50,421 bases of DNA from CAYRTD01 sp964426915 (GTDB lineage: Bacteria > Bacteroidota > Bacteroidia > Bacteroidales > GCA-2748055), in contig CAYRTD010000012.1 of the NCBI GenBank assembly GCA_964426915.1, positions 1 through 50,421 of the forward strand, written 5' to 3'. Positions 8,517-17,432 of the stretch are shown one piece after another. Under the pieces are notes generated by a model. That model ran no database searches, had not been told where the DNA came from, and worked only from the letters and a program-made list of their open reading frames with translations. The stretch's first letter is position 1; the number at the start of each line of letters is the position of its first letter. The position numbers were made by a program, and so were the translations under genes.

Positions 8517-9574
8517 TAGAATTCGAAATCTTTTAAAAGATTAATATAAAGATATATAGCCTTAATCATTTCATTTTTTAATATATATTCATCAGGTTGA
8601 TGCGATATAGCTGATGTACCCGGGCCCATTTTTACAGAGGGAGCAGGAATTAATGCCTGATCGGACATAGTTTTTGATCCGAATGTTTTAATGCCCATCG
8701 CTTCAGCCTTTTTTACCAGCGGATGTTGCGGATCGATGGAGGATGATTTTAGCCTTAATGACCTGGGGAAAATCTCGGATTTGATCCTTTGTTTCAAAAT
8801 GTCCACTATTTCCTTATTTGAGTATTGTTCGTTTGTTCGTACATCCAACACAAACCGGCATTCATCAGGAATAACGTTGTGCTGATATCCTGCCTCTATC
8901 TGAGTGACTTCCACCTGCACATCTCCCAGCAATTCCGAACTTTTATCAAAGCCTAATTCTTTTATTACATTGATATCTTCCAGGGCTTTATAAATCGCAT
9001 TTTCACCTGTTTGATGGGCAACATGACCGGATTTGCCCCGGGTAAGGCAGTCGATTACCACCAGCCCCCTTTCGCAAACAGCCATCTCCATTTCCGTGGG
9101 TTCACCCACAATGGCCAGATCAATTTTTCCAATCACATCCAGAGCAGTGCTTATTCCATGTGGCCCCGAGTTTTCTTCCTCTGCCGATATCAATAGAACC
9201 AGATTATATTTTCTGTCTTTTATTTGTGAAAGTTGTGTAAAGGCAAACATTAGTGAGACAAGAGAACCACCGGCATCACTGGCCCCAAGCCCATAGATTC
9301 TTTCTTCTTCTTCCTCGGCCAGGAAAGGGTCTTTATTCCATCCTGCCACTACTTTTATTGTGTCCATATGGGAGTTAAGAAGGATTTTTGGGAGTGATTC
9401 GTCGATTACAGATTCAACCCAGATGTTGTTGTGTTTTTTGTTAACGATAAAACCTTTTTCTCTCAGCCAGTTCTCAAGAAAACGTGACAATAGTTCTTCA
9501 TCGCCGCTAATTGAAGGGATGGCAATTATTTGCTTCAGAAGAGAGATAGCTCCTTTTTGTAGATCTTCATTCAT
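8516..9574 (-). CDS. argE: M20 family deacylase, probable acetyl- or succinyl-ornithine deacetylase
   Basis: 352 aa metallopeptidase-fold enzyme. Metal-binding motifs are visible: SHMDT (H-x-D, about residue 68), GLGASDAGG, and the Glu-Glu pair in ISAEEENSG. It sits between proC and argH, with four- and one-base overlaps, so its job is almost certainly removal of the N-acyl group from the ornithine (or citrulline) intermediate. Some Bacteroides use succinylated rather than acetylated intermediates; the sequence alone does not tell me which is used here. Confidence 0.85.
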   Translation of the reverse strand: MNEDLQKGAISLLKQIIAIPSISGDEELLSRFLENWLREKGFIVNKKHNNIWVESVIDESLPKILLNSHMDTIKVVAGWNKDPFLAEEEEERIYGLGASDAGGSLVSLMFAFTQLSQIKDRKYNLVLLISAEEENSGPHGISTALDVIGKIDLAIVGEPTEMEMAVCERGLVVIDCLTRGKSGHVAHQTGENAIYKALEDINVIKELGFDKSSELLGDVQVEVTQIEAGYQHNVIPDECRFVLDVRTNEQYSNKEIVDILKQRIKSEIFPRSLRLKSSSIDPQHPLVKKAEAMGIKTFGSKTMSDQALIPAPSVKMGPGTSAISHQPDEYILKNEMIKAIYLYINLLKDFEF

Positions 9575-10374
9575 TTTAACCGGGTTAATTCATTGTATGA
9601 TGTGACAATTCCTTTGATAAGGGCAGAACTCATTCCGTTGTGTTCCATTTCATTCAAGCCGGCAATTGTACAGCCCATAGGAGTGGTAACTTTATCGATC
9701 TCTGTTTCGGGGTGATTACCCGATTCGAGAAGCAATTTAGCTGCTCCCCTGGCTGTCTGGGCAGATATAAGCTGGGCTTCTGCGGCATGAAATCCGGTTT
9801 GTATCCCCCCCTGTGAAGCGGCTCTGATGTATCTCATAAAAAATGCTATTCCACAGGCAGCAAGAATAGTGGAGGCCCCCATCAACCTCTCAGGGATGAC
9901 AAGTACTTCTCCTGCAAGGTCAAAGACATTTTTAACCGTCTCCAGTTCTTCTTTATCTTCTATTTCAGAAGCCAGACAGGTCATGGACTCTCCTACCGCT
10001 ATTGCCGTATTGGGCATAGCCAGAATTACGGGAATTTTACCGCCTGTTTTTTCCTTTATTTCTTTTATGGAATAGGCGGTAACTACCGAAATCACTATCT
10101 TGGAGGGATCGAGAGCGGGAGCAATTTCTTCCAGGATACTAAAAAGCTGCTTGGGAAGAACGGTTAAGAAGATCAGGTCTGCGTTTTTGACCGCTTCCAG
10201 ATTATTACTGCTTACATTTGCTCCTTCTTCTTTGTAGCTATCAATTTTTTCCAGTCTGCGCCTGGTAAGTGTAAAGTCTGAAGGTTTATACTTACCCGAA
10301 ATAACAAATCCTTTATAAATAGCTGTTCCAATGTTACCGGAACCAATGATGCAGATTTTTTTTGGTATTTTCAT
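9571..10374 (-). CDS. proC: Pyrroline-5-carboxylate reductase
   Basis: 267 aa. Reduces pyrroline-5-carboxylate to proline with NAD(P)H. The Rossmann motif GSGNIGTAI is at the N-terminus, and the C-terminal helix region contains ARGAAKLLLESGNHPE and TTPMGCTIAGL, the family signature around the substrate site. It overlaps argE by four bases (ATGA). The 111-base gap between it and argG holds no gene. It shares the operon with arginine genes, so proline and arginine synthesis are transcriptionally linked here. Confidence 0.95.
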   Translation of the reverse strand: MKIPKKICIIGSGNIGTAIYKGFVISGKYKPSDFTLTRRRLEKIDSYKEEGANVSSNNLEAVKNADLIFLTVLPKQLFSILEEIAPALDPSKIVISVVTAYSIKEIKEKTGGKIPVILAMPNTAIAVGESMTCLASEIEDKEELETVKNVFDLAGEVLVIPERLMGASTILAACGIAFFMRYIRAASQGGIQTGFHAAEAQLISAQTARGAAKLLLESGNHPETEIDKVTTPMGCTIAGLNEMEHNGMSSALIKGIVTSYNELTRLK

Positions 10375-10485
10375 GTATGTGCTGGTATTTATCTTTTTAT
10401 TTCTGATTTATTTGTAGCTTCGGATTATGCCAAAGAAACCGGATGCAAATGGATTCCGACAGATTTTGGGGCATTGGATTAATTT

Positions 10486-11691
10486 TCAAATATTATCTAT
10501 TTCATCCTTATTTACGGAATAATAAATTTTTGAAGCGTTAGACATGATCTTTGTGAATCCCTTTACATCATCAGCTGTCCAGCTTAGATTCTCTTCCCCG
10601 TACTTTGCGAATTCCGGGCTCATAAGATCATGGGGGCTTTCAATGCCTGTAATAGCGTAGCTATAGGGGCGCAAACGGATAAAGATCTTTCCGCTGACCT
10701 TCCTCTGAGAGCTCTTAAGAAACTGTTCTATATCCCGCATGGAAGGTTCCAGGAACTGAGCTTCATGAACGAACATGCCATACCAGTTTCCAAGTTGTTC
10801 TTTCCAGTATTGCTGCCATTTGGAGAGCACATTTTTTTCCAGGTGATAATGGGCATCAATAAGTATCCTTGCCGCTGCCGCTTCAAAACCAACCCGGCCT
10901 TTGATCCCGATTATTGTTTCCCCGAGATGGACATCCCTTCCGACTCCGTAACCGGAAGCAAAATGTTCCAGATCTTTGATTAGATCAACTTTGCTGTCGT
11001 ATTTTTGATTATTAAAAGCTATGGGCTCTCCTTTCGAGAATTCCAGAGTTATTATTTCTGTACCGGTTTTGTTTACCGGGTTGAGATAAGCTTCTCCGGG
11101 AAGTTCCGTGTTTGAAGTAAGTGTTTCCCGGCCTCCGACAGAAGTGCCCCACAAACCCTTATTAATCGAATATTCACCTTTTTCGGGTATATAATCCAAT
11201 CCTTTCTTCTTCAGCCGTGAAATTTCCTCTTCACGGCTTATGGAAAGGTCTCTTATGGGTGCAAGAACTTTCGTTTCAGGTGCCATTATCATTGCCATGG
11301 ATTCAAACCTTACCTGATCGTTACCTGCGCCAGTGGAACCATGGGCAATGATCCCAATGGAATTCTTCTTTGCATATTCAATAACCTTAAGGGCCTGAAA
11401 ACTTCTCTCTGAAGAGACGGATAAGGGATAATTCCGGTTTCTTAGGACATTTCCGTAGATCAGGTACCGGATACATTTTTCATAATATTCCTCCTGGGAA
11501 TCAATGCTGGTGTGAATATGAGATCCGTACCGGTAAGCCCGGTTTTCTATCTCCTGGAGTTCATTATCATTGAATCCCCCCGTATTCACAACCACAGTAT
11601 GTACTTCGTAGTTTTTCTCCTCCGACAGATAATGTGTGCAAAAAGAGGTATCTAATCCTCCGCTGAATGCTAAAACTATTTTTTTCTTCAT
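10486..11691 (-). CDS. argG: Argininosuccinate synthase
   Basis: 401 aa. Joins citrulline and aspartate with ATP to give argininosuccinate. The N-terminal P-loop-like AFSGGLDTSFCTHYL and the AHGSTGAGNDQVRFE block are diagnostic. Length is normal. It lies downstream of the GNAT gene (73-base gap) and upstream of proC. Citrulline must come from an ornithine (or acylornithine) carbamoyltransferase that is not encoded in this window. Confidence 0.96.
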   Translation of the reverse strand: MKKKIVLAFSGGLDTSFCTHYLSEEKNYEVHTVVVNTGGFNDNELQEIENRAYRYGSHIHTSIDSQEEYYEKCIRYLIYGNVLRNRNYPLSVSSERSFQALKVIEYAKKNSIGIIAHGSTGAGNDQVRFESMAMIMAPETKVLAPIRDLSISREEEISRLKKKGLDYIPEKGEYSINKGLWGTSVGGRETLTSNTELPGEAYLNPVNKTGTEIITLEFSKGEPIAFNNQKYDSKVDLIKDLEHFASGYGVGRDVHLGETIIGIKGRVGFEAAAARILIDAHYHLEKNVLSKWQQYWKEQLGNWYGMFVHEAQFLEPSMRDIEQFLKSSQRKVSGKIFIRLRPYSYAITGIESPHDLMSPEFAKYGEENLSWTADDVKGFTKIMSNASKIYYSVNKDEIDNI

Positions 11692-11764
11692 CAGGTATTA
11701 AAAATGACAGGAGCTTTTCCCGGATAAACGTTCAATGATTTATGACGCAGAAACATCGGTTGTT

Positions 11765-12355
11765 TTACTCGATGATGATCTTTTCTGCTTTGATTTTATT
11801 GTTTTTCATCTCTTCCTCTGGTTTCTCAGGGGCTTTGATCATCCCGGTGCAAAGGCAGTGAGAGCGTTTTGTCCGTATTAATATATCGTAATAGGCGCAA
11901 GACTCACAACCTTTCCAGAATTCCTCATCATCAGTGAGTTCTGAAAATGTCACGGGCTGGTACCCGAGGTCCGAATTGATCTTCATAACAGCCAGGCTTG
12001 TTGTAAGGCCAAAAAGGCGGGCACCGGGAAAGAGCTGAAAGGAAAGGTACATGGACTTTTCCTTAATGGCCTTCGCCAATCCAAACCCCCGGAATTCATC
12101 AGCAATGATAAGACCTGAGTTAGCTACGTATTTATTATGACCCCAGGACTCAATATAGCAAAATCCTGCCCATCTTCCACTTTGGGTAACGGCAATCACA
12201 GCTTTTCCTTCAAGGATTTTTGAACATATATATTCGCTTGAACGTACGGCTATACCGGTTCCTTTTTCATGGGAAGCTTTTAAAATTGCCCCGACAATAG
12301 TGTCCACATATCTCAGATCTGTGGCCCCTGCATTTCTAACAAAAAATTTATCCAT
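11765..12355 (-). CDS. GNAT acetyltransferase of the arginine operon with a four-Cys tail
   Basis: 196 aa. Residues 5-140 form a GNAT domain (IIADEFRGFGLAKAIKEK is the acetyl-CoA loop region). Its place between argR and argG argues for N-acetylglutamate synthase or a related acyltransfer at the head of arginine synthesis, as proposed for this family in Bacteroidota; this is inference. The C-terminal part carries Cys 150, 153, 167 and 169 (CESC then CLC), an arrangement that could bind a metal or an iron-sulfur cluster and is outside the usual GNAT fold. It starts 4 bases after argR. Confidence 0.85.
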   Translation of the reverse strand: MDKFFVRNAGATDLRYVDTIVGAILKASHEKGTGIAVRSSEYICSKILEGKAVIAVTQSGRWAGFCYIESWGHNKYVANSGLIIADEFRGFGLAKAIKEKSMYLSFQLFPGARLFGLTTSLAVMKINSDLGYQPVTFSELTDDEEFWKGCESCAYYDILIRTKRSHCLCTGMIKAPEKPEEEMKNNKIKAEKIIIE

Positions 12356-12359
12356 ATTT

Positions 12360-12827
12360 TCATATCTTAATGGCGGGAATTAACTGTCCCAGTTGTTCCT
12401 GTATACTTTCTTTTTTAGCTCCATCACGTGGAATGATTAAAATAGTATCATCTCCTGCAATGGTCCCTGCAATTTCTGCCATGTTCATGGAATCCAGCGC
12501 AGAGGCTATGCTGTTTGCGTAACCCGGCAGGGTTTTCATAATGATTATGCCCTGGGCAAATTCCAGTGATACATAACCTTCTATTAGAAAGCCCGACCAA
12601 GGGGTAAGTGGCTGGGTCGTTTCTCCGTCCGGCAAATAATAAATGTAGCCTTTCTCGTCATCATGAATTTTCGATACCCGCAAATATTTCAGATCACGTG
12701 AAAGGGTAGCCTGTGTCATGGAAAAACCTTTTTTTTTCAGCCTGCTTAACAACTCCTCCTGATTTGGTATACGCTCATTGTTAATGATTTTGCGTATCTG
12801 AAGTAATCTTTCACTCCTGTTTTTCAT
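12360..12827 (-). CDS. argR: Arginine repressor
   Basis: 155 aa, normal for ArgR. Residues 1-75 are the winged helix (SMTQATLSRDLKYLRV is the recognition region). The C-terminal half contains the oligomerisation/arginine-binding segment ending in GTIAGDDTILIIPRDG. First gene of the arginine/proline operon. Its own start codon lies in the left arm of a 14-base inverted repeat that overlaps its predicted promoter, so autoregulation by arginine is likely. Confidence 0.94.
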   Translation of the reverse strand: MKNRSERLLQIRKIINNERIPNQEELLSRLKKKGFSMTQATLSRDLKYLRVSKIHDDEKGYIYYLPDGETTQPLTPWSGFLIEGYVSLEFAQGIIIMKTLPGYANSIASALDSMNMAEIAGTIAGDDTILIIPRDGAKKESIQEQLGQLIPAIKI

Positions 12828-12862
12828 GTATAAATATGCGTTTGATTTGCAAATTTATACAT
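12826..12862. promoter_or_regulatory. Probable ArgR operator
   Basis: Inverted repeat ATGTATAAATATGC (12826-12839) / GCAAATTTATACAT (12849-12862): 13 of 14 positions pair, with a 9-base spacer. It spans the argR start codon and the predicted -7 box. The AT-rich palindromic form resembles ARG boxes of other bacteria; assignment to ArgR is by position. Confidence 0.65.
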
Positions 12863-12881
12863 TAATTATGATAAAGAGCAA
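12850..12881 (-). promoter_or_regulatory. Predicted argR-operon promoter
   Basis: On the minus strand the -7 box is TAAATTTG (complement of 12850-12857), a full match to TAnnTTTG. An upstream TTG lies at 12879-12881 with 21 bases between. The start of transcription would be near 12843. The -7 box lies inside the right arm of the putative ArgR operator. Confidence 0.6.
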
Positions 12882-12943
12882 GTTTTTTTGGGAATAATTT
12901 ATATTTTTGTCATCAAATAGAATATATCTGAAAGCATTTATAA

Positions 12944-12988
12944 CTTCACACGCTGATGAGTGAAGCAGAATAATACACTATATATTTG
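12944..12988 (+). promoter_or_regulatory. Predicted carB promoter with an inverted repeat upstream
   Basis: TATATTTG at 12981-12988 is a full match to the Bacteroidota -7 box and would place the transcript start near 12995, 23 bases before the carB ATG. A convincing -33 TTTG is absent; instead CTTCAC (12944-12949) and GTGAAG (12960-12965) form an inverted repeat over the -33 region, a possible binding site for a regulator. Confidence 0.5.
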
Positions 12989-13017
12989 AGAAATTTGATT
13001 TTTAATTTAACTTATTT

Positions 13018-16000
13018 ATGGATTCATCAATTAAAAAAGTAATAATACTGGGATCAGGCGCTTTAAAGATTGGAGAAGCTGGTGAATTTGATTATTCCGG
13101 TTCGCAGGCATTGAAGGCCTTAAAAGAGGAAGGGGTAATAACGGTACTTATCAATCCCAATATTGCTACGGTTCAAACCTCGGAAGGAATAGCGGATAAG
13201 ATTTATTTTCTGCCCGTTACACCCGACTTTGTAGAAAGAGTGATAAAGAAGGAAAAACCTGATGGCATTTTACTTTCTTTTGGAGGACAGACTGCGTTAA
13301 ACTGCGGTACGGAGCTTTTTAAATCAGGCGTACTGGCGGATAATAATGTGAAGGTTCTTGGAACTCCTGTACAGGCAATTATGGATACGGAAGACAGGGA
13401 GTATTTCATAAAAAAACTTGGGGAGATAAACATAGATACACCTAAATCGGTGGCAGTTACAGATGTTAAAGCTGCAGAAAAGGCAGCTGAAGGTTTGGGT
13501 TTTCCTATTATAATCAGAGCAGCTTATACACTGGGAGGTCAGGGTAGTGGTTTTTGTAAAAATATGAATGAGTTGAAGCAAATGGCTACACTGGCATTTT
13601 CCTACTCAAATCAGATCCTCGTTGAAGAATCGCTGAAAGGCTGGAAAGAGATCGAATATGAGGTTGTCCGAGACAGGTATGACAATTGTATTACGGTTTG
13701 TAACATGGAGAACTTCGATCCCTTGGGTATTCATACCGGGGAAAGTATTGTGGTTGCTCCTTCTCAGACTCTCACAAACTCGGAATATCATAAACTGAGA
13801 AAAATCTCGATTGATCTCATTCGACATATCGGGATCATAGGTGAATGTAATGTACAATTTGCTTTGGATCCGAATTCTGAGGACTACCGTGTTATTGAAG
13901 TAAATGCCAGATTATCCCGTTCCAGTGCGCTGGCCTCGAAAGCTACAGGTTATCCGCTGGCATTCGTGGCAGCAAAACTAGCTCTGGGATATGGCCTTCA
14001 TGAATTAAAGAATTCCATAACCAAAACTACACCGGCATTTTTTGAACCGGCCTTGGATTATATAGTATGCAAAATTCCCAGGTGGGATCTGAATAAGTTC
14101 TCGGGAGTTTCAAAACAGATTGGAACCAGCATGAAATCTGTTGGTGAAGTTATGGCTATCGGAAGAACTTTTGAGGAAGCGATACAAAAAGGCATCCGGA
14201 TGATCGGGCAGGGGATGCACGGCTTTGTTGGTAATCGCGAATCCGATTACGAAGAATTTATGAAAGAGCTGGAAGAACCTACAGATCTCAGGCTTTTTGC
14301 GATTGCAGAAGCATTTTGGAAGGGAATGACGGTGGAAGAAATTCATGAGAAAACAAAAATCGACAATTGGTTCCTGTTTAAGCTGAAGAAGATATTCGAC
14401 ATTGAACAGGAGCTCAAGAAATTTAATCAAATAGCAGAAGTACCGGACACACTTATTATCGATGCAAAAAAAAGCGGATTCTCTGATTTTCAGCTTGCGA
14501 GGATCATAATTAAAAATGAAAACCTTGAGGAGAACCTTCTATCCATACGCAAATACCGGAAGGAGAAAGGAATTATTCCCGTAGTAAAACAAATCGATAC
14601 ACTGGCAGCCGAATATCCTGCTCAGACCAATTATCTGTATCTTACCTATAACGGCACAGAGAATGATATCAACTATACAGGCGATCATCGATCGGTTATT
14701 GTTCTGGGTTCCGGGGCCTACCGGATCGGAAGTTCTGTAGAGTTCGACTGGTGTAGTGTAAATGCGCTGAAAACAGTAAATGAGGAAGGATATCGTTCAG
14801 TAATGATCAATTACAATCCTGAAACGGTAAGTACCGATTATGATGTTTGCGACCGGCTGTATTTCGATGAATTGTCTTTTGAAAGGGTAATGGATATAAT
14901 TGAGCTTGAAAATCCTAAGGGCGTGATCATTTCCATGGGCGGACAAATACCCAATAACCTTGCAATGCGTTTGCACCGTCAGGAGGTGAATATTCTGGGA
15001 ACCTCTCCATTGTCTATCGATAATGCTGAAAACCGCCATAAATTTTCTTCCCTGATGGATGAATTGAAAATCGACCAGCCACGCTGGAGAGAGCTGACCA
15101 GCATTGAAGGTATTTATTCATTTGTTGATGAAGTGGGCTTTCCTTTACTGGTAAGACCCTCTTATGTTCTTTCGGGTGCTGCAATGAACGTGGTATCAAA
15201 CAGGGATGAACTTGAACATTTCCTTGATCTTGCTACCAAAGTATCAAAGCAATATCCTGTTGTGGTATCGGAATTTATTGAACAGGCAAAAGAAATCGAA
15301 ATTGATGCTGTGGGTAATAAAGGTGAATTGTTTTCTTATGCTATTTCCGAGCATGTTGAATTTGCAGGCGTTCATTCCGGAGATGCTACCATGGTCTTTC
15401 CTCCTCAAAAGATCTATTTTGAGACTGTTCGCAGGATAAAGAAAATTGCCCGTCAAATGGCCAAAGCTCTTGATATTACCGGACCTTTCAATATGCAGTT
15501 TCTTGCGAAAGACAATGATATTAAAATCATTGAATGTAATCTCCGGGCTTCCAGGAGTATGCCTTTTGTTTCCAAAGTTCTTAAAGTAAACCTTATTGAA
15601 CAGGCTACCAAACTTATGCTTGGAGTCGCCGCCGAAAAACCTCATAAATCGGCTTTCGATCTCGATTACATAGGGATTAAAGCCCCTCAGTTCTCCTTTT
15701 CCAGACTGAAGAATGCCGATCCTATTCTCGGTGTTGATATGGCCTCAACGGGTGAAGTAGGATGTATCGGTGATAATTTTTACGAGGCAATATTGAAGTC
15801 AATGCTGAGTGTGGGGTACAGAGTCCCTAAAAAGAATATATTGCTCTCAACGGGTCCTATGCGGTCAAAAGTAGAGTTAATTAATTCCTGTCGTATGCTC
15901 CAGGAGAGAGGATATAATCTGTTTGCAACCTTCGGCACCCATAATTTTCTGAAATTAAATGGTATTGAATCCACACCCCTTCACTGGCCTGATGAAAATA

Positions 16001-16230
16001 AACAACCCAATACCCTCGACTATCTGAGTTCTGGAATGATTGACCTGGTTATAAACATACCGAAAGATTTGTCTGAAACGGAATTATCTAACGATTATAC
16101 CATCAGGAGGAGTGCAGTGGATTATAATATTCCACTTATTACCAATGCCCGGCTTGCCAGTGCTTTTTTAATCGCAGTATGTACAATTAAAATGGAGGAT
16201 ATAATGGTGAAAAGCTGGGACGAGTATTAG
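13018..16230 (+). CDS. carB: Carbamoyl-phosphate synthase large subunit
   Basis: 1070 aa, normal length. It makes carbamoyl phosphate for arginine and pyrimidines, with ammonia supplied by CarA. Two homologous ATP-grasp halves are visible, each starting with a nucleotide-binding segment (VIILGSGALKIGEAGEFDYS near 8 and VIVLGSGAYRIGSSVEFDW near 560). The C-terminal 130 residues form the regulatory domain. carA is not adjacent. It diverges from the argR operon, so one intergenic region of 190 bases could coordinate both. It converges on atpG, with repeat B between them. Confidence 0.97.
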   Translation: MDSSIKKVIILGSGALKIGEAGEFDYSGSQALKALKEEGVITVLINPNIATVQTSEGIADKIYFLPVTPDFVERVIKKEKPDGILLSFGGQTALNCGTELFKSGVLADNNVKVLGTPVQAIMDTEDREYFIKKLGEINIDTPKSVAVTDVKAAEKAAEGLGFPIIIRAAYTLGGQGSGFCKNMNELKQMATLAFSYSNQILVEESLKGWKEIEYEVVRDRYDNCITVCNMENFDPLGIHTGESIVVAPSQTLTNSEYHKLRKISIDLIRHIGIIGECNVQFALDPNSEDYRVIEVNARLSRSSALASKATGYPLAFVAAKLALGYGLHELKNSITKTTPAFFEPALDYIVCKIPRWDLNKFSGVSKQIGTSMKSVGEVMAIGRTFEEAIQKGIRMIGQGMHGFVGNRESDYEEFMKELEEPTDLRLFAIAEAFWKGMTVEEIHEKTKIDNWFLFKLKKIFDIEQELKKFNQIAEVPDTLIIDAKKSGFSDFQLARIIIKNENLEENLLSIRKYRKEKGIIPVVKQIDTLAAEYPAQTNYLYLTYNGTENDINYTGDHRSVIVLGSGAYRIGSSVEFDWCSVNALKTVNEEGYRSVMINYNPETVSTDYDVCDRLYFDELSFERVMDIIELENPKGVIISMGGQIPNNLAMRLHRQEVNILGTSPLSIDNAENRHKFSSLMDELKIDQPRWRELTSIEGIYSFVDEVGFPLLVRPSYVLSGAAMNVVSNRDELEHFLDLATKVSKQYPVVVSEFIEQAKEIEIDAVGNKGELFSYAISEHVEFAGVHSGDATMVFPPQKIYFETVRRIKKIARQMAKALDITGPFNMQFLAKDNDIKIIECNLRASRSMPFVSKVLKVNLIEQATKLMLGVAAEKPHKSAFDLDYIGIKAPQFSFSRLKNADPILGVDMASTGEVGCIGDNFYEAILKSMLSVGYRVPKKNILLSTGPMRSKVELINSCRMLQERGYNLFATFGTHNFLKLNGIESTPLHWPDENKQPNTLDYLSSGMIDLVINIPKDLSETELSNDYTIRRSAVDYNIPLITNARLASAFLIAVCTIKMEDIMVKSWDEY

Positions 16231-16235
16231 AAATT

Positions 16236-16526
16236 TACTTATGTAAATGAGCAATTTCCCGGCGAGCATAACGTAGAACCGAGTGATAACGAGCTTCGCA
16301 ACCGCACGCTGTCGCTGAAGCTTTCCGCGAGCGTAGAGTAGCTTCAGCGCTCGCGGAAAGCTTTATGCGAACGCGGTCACGCCTGTGTCCACGGTACTCC
16401 GGGAAATGCCGCTTAAATCCATGGGATCCCTCGCTATTTCCCGAAAGCTTTCGGGACGGGATCAGTTCGGCTAAATGATTTTGAAAATCAAAATCATAGT
16501 CTCACTGACATTATTGACAGACACTA
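16236..16526. repeat. Mosaic repeat, copy B, between convergent carB and atpG
   Basis: Contains a perfect 16-base inverted repeat AAGCTTTCCGCGAGCG (16318-16333) / CGCTCGCGGAAAGCTT (16348-16363) and an overlapping alternative pair GCTGAAGC (16314-16321) / GCTTCAGC (16341-16348). It also has the perfect palindrome CCCGAAAGCTTTCGGG (16440-16455) and a 10-base-arm hairpin ATGATTTTGA-AAA-TCAAAATCAT near 16476. The right end CATTATTGACAGACACTA finishes at 16526, two bases from the atpG stop codon. It probably also terminates both convergent transcripts. Confidence 0.85.
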
Positions 16527-16527
16527 A

Positions 16528-17415
16528 TTAATCCTCAAGAGCATTAGCCCCAGAAACAATCTCCAATATTTCATTGGTAATACTTCCCTGGCGGGCTTTA
16601 TTGTAATCCAGCCTTAGTTCCTTAATAAGCTCTGTAGCGTTATCTGTAGCTTTATGCATTGCCGTCATTCTTGCACCATGTTCAGATGCACTGGAATCCA
16701 TCAGAACTTTATGAAGCTGTAATCTAAGGCTTTTTGAAATAAGTTCTCTGACGATATATTTTTTTGAGGGTTCAAATATATAGTCTATATAAGTCGATTT
16801 TACCGGTCCTTCGACCGGTTCTTCAAGTTTGAGGGGTAAATACTGTTCGACGGTCAGTTTTTGTACGGCTGCGTTTATGAACTGATTATATACAAGGTCT
16901 ATGCGGTCATATTTACCTGAAATGAAAAAATCGATTAACTCTGATGCAAAAGTAGATATATCATCATAATTTATGTTGTCGATGATGTCATTGTTGGTCT
17001 TAATAACGTTATAATCACGCTTTTTGAAATGATCTGCCGCTTTTTTACCAATCATGTACAGATCCAGCGAATTATCCATTTTCTGTTTCCGGTACTCCCC
17101 ATTCGCAAGTGAAGTGGCTTGCTTAATTATGGTAGAATTAAAGTTGCCACAAAGACCTTTGTTGGAAGTGATGACAACAAGTAAAACTTTTTCAACTTCC
17201 CTTTCTGTTACAAAAGGATTTTCTTCGTCCTCCCTTAATGTTTCTCCCATGGCAGAGATTATCTTTGAAAGCTTTTCAGCATAGGGACGAAGTTGTGTTA
17301 TGGCATCCTGGGATTTTCGCAATTTGGAGGCAGCCACCATTTTCATGGCGCTGGTGATTTGCTTTGTAGAAATTACCGAAGCAATCCGGGTACGTATTTC
17401 CTTAAGATTTGCCAT
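16528..17415 (-). CDS. atpG: ATP synthase gamma subunit
   Basis: 295 aa central-stalk subunit of F1. The N-terminus (EIRTRIASVISTKQITSAMKMV) and C-terminus (ARMTAMHKATDNATELI, then ...YNKARQGSITNEILEIVSGA) are the two coiled-coil helices of the rotor. Last gene of the cluster here; beta and epsilon genes do not follow, unlike in the E. coli order. The stop codon is directly abutted by repeat B. Confidence 0.96.
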   Translation of the reverse strand: MANLKEIRTRIASVISTKQITSAMKMVAASKLRKSQDAITQLRPYAEKLSKIISAMGETLREDEENPFVTEREVEKVLLVVITSNKGLCGNFNSTIIKQATSLANGEYRKQKMDNSLDLYMIGKKAADHFKKRDYNVIKTNNDIIDNINYDDISTFASELIDFFISGKYDRIDLVYNQFINAAVQKLTVEQYLPLKLEEPVEGPVKSTYIDYIFEPSKKYIVRELISKSLRLQLHKVLMDSSASEHGARMTAMHKATDNATELIKELRLDYNKARQGSITNEILEIVSGANALED

Positions 17416-17432
17416 TTAATCTTCGATTCTTT

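Noticed and set aside
16240..16526. Repeat copies as CRISPR arrays
   Set aside because: Words are not regularly spaced, there are no unique spacers of equal length, and no cas genes are present.
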